Assembly (NCBI GenBank): GCA_028527945.1
Contig: JAQQAK010000114.1
Coordinates: 1-7,225 of the forward strand
Direction: 5' to 3'
DNA from: Spirochaetaceae bacterium
Lineage (GTDB): Bacteria; Spirochaetota; Spirochaetia; UBA9216
Length of the DNA: 7,225 nucleotides
The notes below the pieces were generated by a model. That model searched no databases and was not told the origin of the DNA. It worked only from the letters and a program-made list of their open reading frames with translations. Numbering within the stretch: the stretch's first letter is position 1; the number at the start of each line of letters is the position of its first letter. The position numbers and the translations under genes were made by a program. Below are positions 6,195 through 7,225 of the stretch, in pieces.

Positions 6195-6974
6195 CTACAC
6201 ACCCTCAAAACTATGACGCACTTTAGTAACCAGTTTGCTAAACTCAGGACTATCCTTGGAATCAAGACTTCTTGGACGTGGAATATCAATATCTACGACA
6301 TTCGAGACCCTGCCCGGATGCGGAGATAAAACAACAACTCTATCTGAAAGAAAAACAGATTCCTGAATATTGTGAGTAACAAATAAAATTGTTTTATTTG
6401 TCTTTTTCCAGATTCTTAAAAGGTCTACATGAAGTTTTTCTTTTGTAAACTCATCGAGTGCAGAAAAAGGTTCATCCATTAAAAGAATCTCTGGTTCTAT
6501 AGCAAGAGCTCTGGCGATACCAACCCTCTGCTGCATACCGCCACTTAGCTGATGGGGATATTTTTTTCCAAAATCAGAAAGCCCAACCATTTCGAGGGTC
6601 TCTTCAGCACGCCTATCGCGTTCTTTCTTTGGTATCCCCATTACCTCCATAGGGAGGCAAATATTTTTTAAAACTGTCCGCCACTCATAGAGCACCGGGC
6701 TTTGAAAAACAAAACCATACTTTTGACTTATTCTAACCTCATGTGGTTTCATACCTTTTACAGAAATAATTCCCGAAGTAGGTTCCTGTAAATCTGCAAT
6801 AGCTCTTAATAATGTTGTCTTTCCACACCCGGAAGGTCCAACAAGAGAAATAAACTCACCCTCATGAATTTCGAGGTTAATATCTGTTAAAGCTTTTATA
6901 GGATCGCCGCCATTCTTATCCGGAAATGTTACGCTCAACCCTAATATCTTTATCTCAGTGTCACTCTTATGCAT
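6195..6974 (-). CDS. ABC transporter ATP-binding protein (ThiZ/SsuB/TauB-like)
   Basis: This is a 259-aa cytoplasmic ATPase complete in all motifs: Walker A G-P-S-G-C-G-K-T (46-53), Q-loop Q91 in F-V-F-Q-S, signature L-S-G-G-M-Q-Q-R (143-150), Walker B I-L-L-M-D-E-P (163-169), D-loop S-A-L-D (171-174) and switch H201 in V-T-H-N-I. The pattern F-Q-S-P-V-L-Y-E-W-R-T-V and the V-V-V-L-S-P-H-P-G-R region are typical of the nitrate/sulfonate/taurine/pyrimidine importer subfamily. It would drive import through the two permeases encoded downstream. Start choice: ATG at 6974 is taken, with GGAG three bases and AGG nine bases upstream. The frame stays open to a TTG at 6983, which would add three residues but has AGG directly against it, so it is less likely. 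It is the first gene of the four-gene operon. Confidence 0.92.
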   Translation of the reverse strand: MHKSDTEIKILGLSVTFPDKNGGDPIKALTDINLEIHEGEFISLVGPSGCGKTTLLRAIADLQEPTSGIISVKGMKPHEVRISQKYGFVFQSPVLYEWRTVLKNICLPMEVMGIPKKERDRRAEETLEMVGLSDFGKKYPHQLSGGMQQRVGIARALAIEPEILLMDEPFSALDEFTKEKLHVDLLRIWKKTNKTILFVTHNIQESVFLSDRVVVLSPHPGRVSNVVDIDIPRPRSLDSKDSPEFSKLVTKVRHSFEGV

Positions 6975-7043
6975 AAACTCCAACCTGTCTTAATTTTTTA
7001 CAGTAAAAACTCTGTAAAATATGTTCCAATTTAAAACTCCAAC
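6975..7043 (-). repeat. 10-bp direct repeat around the ATPase start region
   Basis: GTTGGAGTTT occurs at 6984-6975, directly before the ATPase ATG, and again at 7043-7034, 59 bases upstream. The downstream copy contains the likely ribosome-binding GGAG. The upstream copy lies inside the loop of the inverted repeat at 7021-7052. Two identical 10-mers this close could be a duplicated initiation region or a protein site; chance in AT-rich DNA is not excluded. Confidence 0.4.
6995..7019. promoter_or_regulatory. Palindromic candidate operator upstream of the ABC operon
   Basis: TTTTTACAGTAAAAA (6995-7009) is a perfect 7-bp inverted repeat around one base. An overlapping pair, TTTTACAG (6996-7003) and CTGTAAAA (7012-7019), is also perfect, so the CTGTAAA half site occurs three times in 25 bases. 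It ends about 20 bases before the ATPase start. This is the look of a regulator-binding site, but no regulator gene lies in the window and no confident promoter was found to place it against. Confidence 0.45.
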
Positions 7044-7052
7044 ATGGAACAT
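7021..7052 (-). repeat. Inverted repeat in the ABC operon leader
   Basis: AUGUUCCA and UGGAACAU (7052-7045 and 7028-7021 in minus-strand RNA) are perfect 8-bp arms around a 16-base loop that holds one copy of GTTGGAGTTT. The first arm could instead pair over five bases with UGGAG at the ATPase start, so two alternative structures can be drawn. It does not match any riboswitch I know. Confidence 0.35.
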
Positions 7053-7193
7053 GGTGATATTAAGCAAGTTACGTGCCAAAAATGAGAATAACCGAATTTG
7101 AGAAGCATTTTTTATATTTTGGGCTCTAAATACAACGAATAAAGGCTTATTTACCTTTATAAAATATATTTTACTCATTCATTTAAAGTGTCT

Positions 7194-7215
7194 CTGCCTA
7201 CAAAGATGTAGGCAG
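7194..7215. repeat. GC-rich hairpin near the right edge of the window
   Basis: CTGCCTAC and GTAGGCAG form a perfect 8-bp stem with a 6-base loop, unusually GC-rich for this leader region. Neither side shows a U run inside the window. It could be the terminator of a gene beyond the right edge or part of a leader structure; the window ends ten bases later. Confidence 0.4.
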
Positions 7216-7225
7216 CTCATACATT

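Noticed and set aside
6990..7178. 62-codon minus-strand frame just upstream of the ATPase gene
   Set aside because: It has no ribosome site, resembles no family I know, has a composition matching AT-rich noncoding DNA, and overlaps the inverted repeats of the leader. A leader peptide cannot be fully excluded.
6975..7225. TPP or FMN riboswitch upstream of the vitamin-type ABC operon
   Set aside because: The context suggested one, but the conserved cores of these riboswitches (for example the CTGAGA element of TPP) are absent on the minus strand.

Overview
The window looks like chromosomal DNA of a low-GC, Treponema-like spirochaete. Three things support this: a lipoprotein signal with a relaxed lipobox (F-S-S-C), a substrate-binding-protein leader ending in the A-N-G-A-Q-E motif common in treponemal binding proteins, and strong A/T bias at third codon positions. 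The genus is an inference; no rRNA or tRNA is present to confirm it.

Layout. Bases 1-1014 (+) hold most of a surface or periplasmic lipoprotein with a Big_2 immunoglobulin-like domain. Its first few codons lie off the left edge. A clear rho-independent terminator follows at 1025-1055. All other genes are on the minus strand. Bases 3163-1064 hold a two-gene unit: a MarC-family membrane protein, then a DHH/DHHA1 phosphoesterase with two C-terminal CBS domains. MarC has a perfect -10 box only five bases before its ATG, so its mRNA may be leaderless. Bases 3164-3408 are an AT-rich, hairpin-rich spacer carrying two terminator candidates for the operon upstream and then the marC promoter. Bases 6974-3409 hold a tightly packed ABC importer operon: ATPase, permease 1, permease 2, substrate-binding protein. 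Bases 6975-7225 are the operon's leader region, with several inverted repeats and a repeated 10-mer but no riboswitch that I recognise.

How the genes work together. The ATPase and the two different BPD_transp_1 permeases would form a heterodimeric-channel importer of the ThiXYZ/SsuABC/TauABC type. It is fed by a periplasmic NMT1/THI5-like binding protein. That family binds thiamin-pyrimidine precursors (ThiY), riboflavin (RibY) and similar small molecules; the exact substrate cannot be read from the sequence.

The most striking observation is that the binding protein appears to be naturally circularly permuted. The segment that normally forms the mature N-terminus (from V-K-I-Q-L-K-W to R-S-G-L-V-L-V) sits at the C-terminus. 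The segment that normally follows it (from V-G-N-W-G-L-G-N-E-Y-E) comes directly after the signal peptide. The gene still has a good Shine-Dalgarno sequence, a signal peptide and an uninterrupted reading frame.
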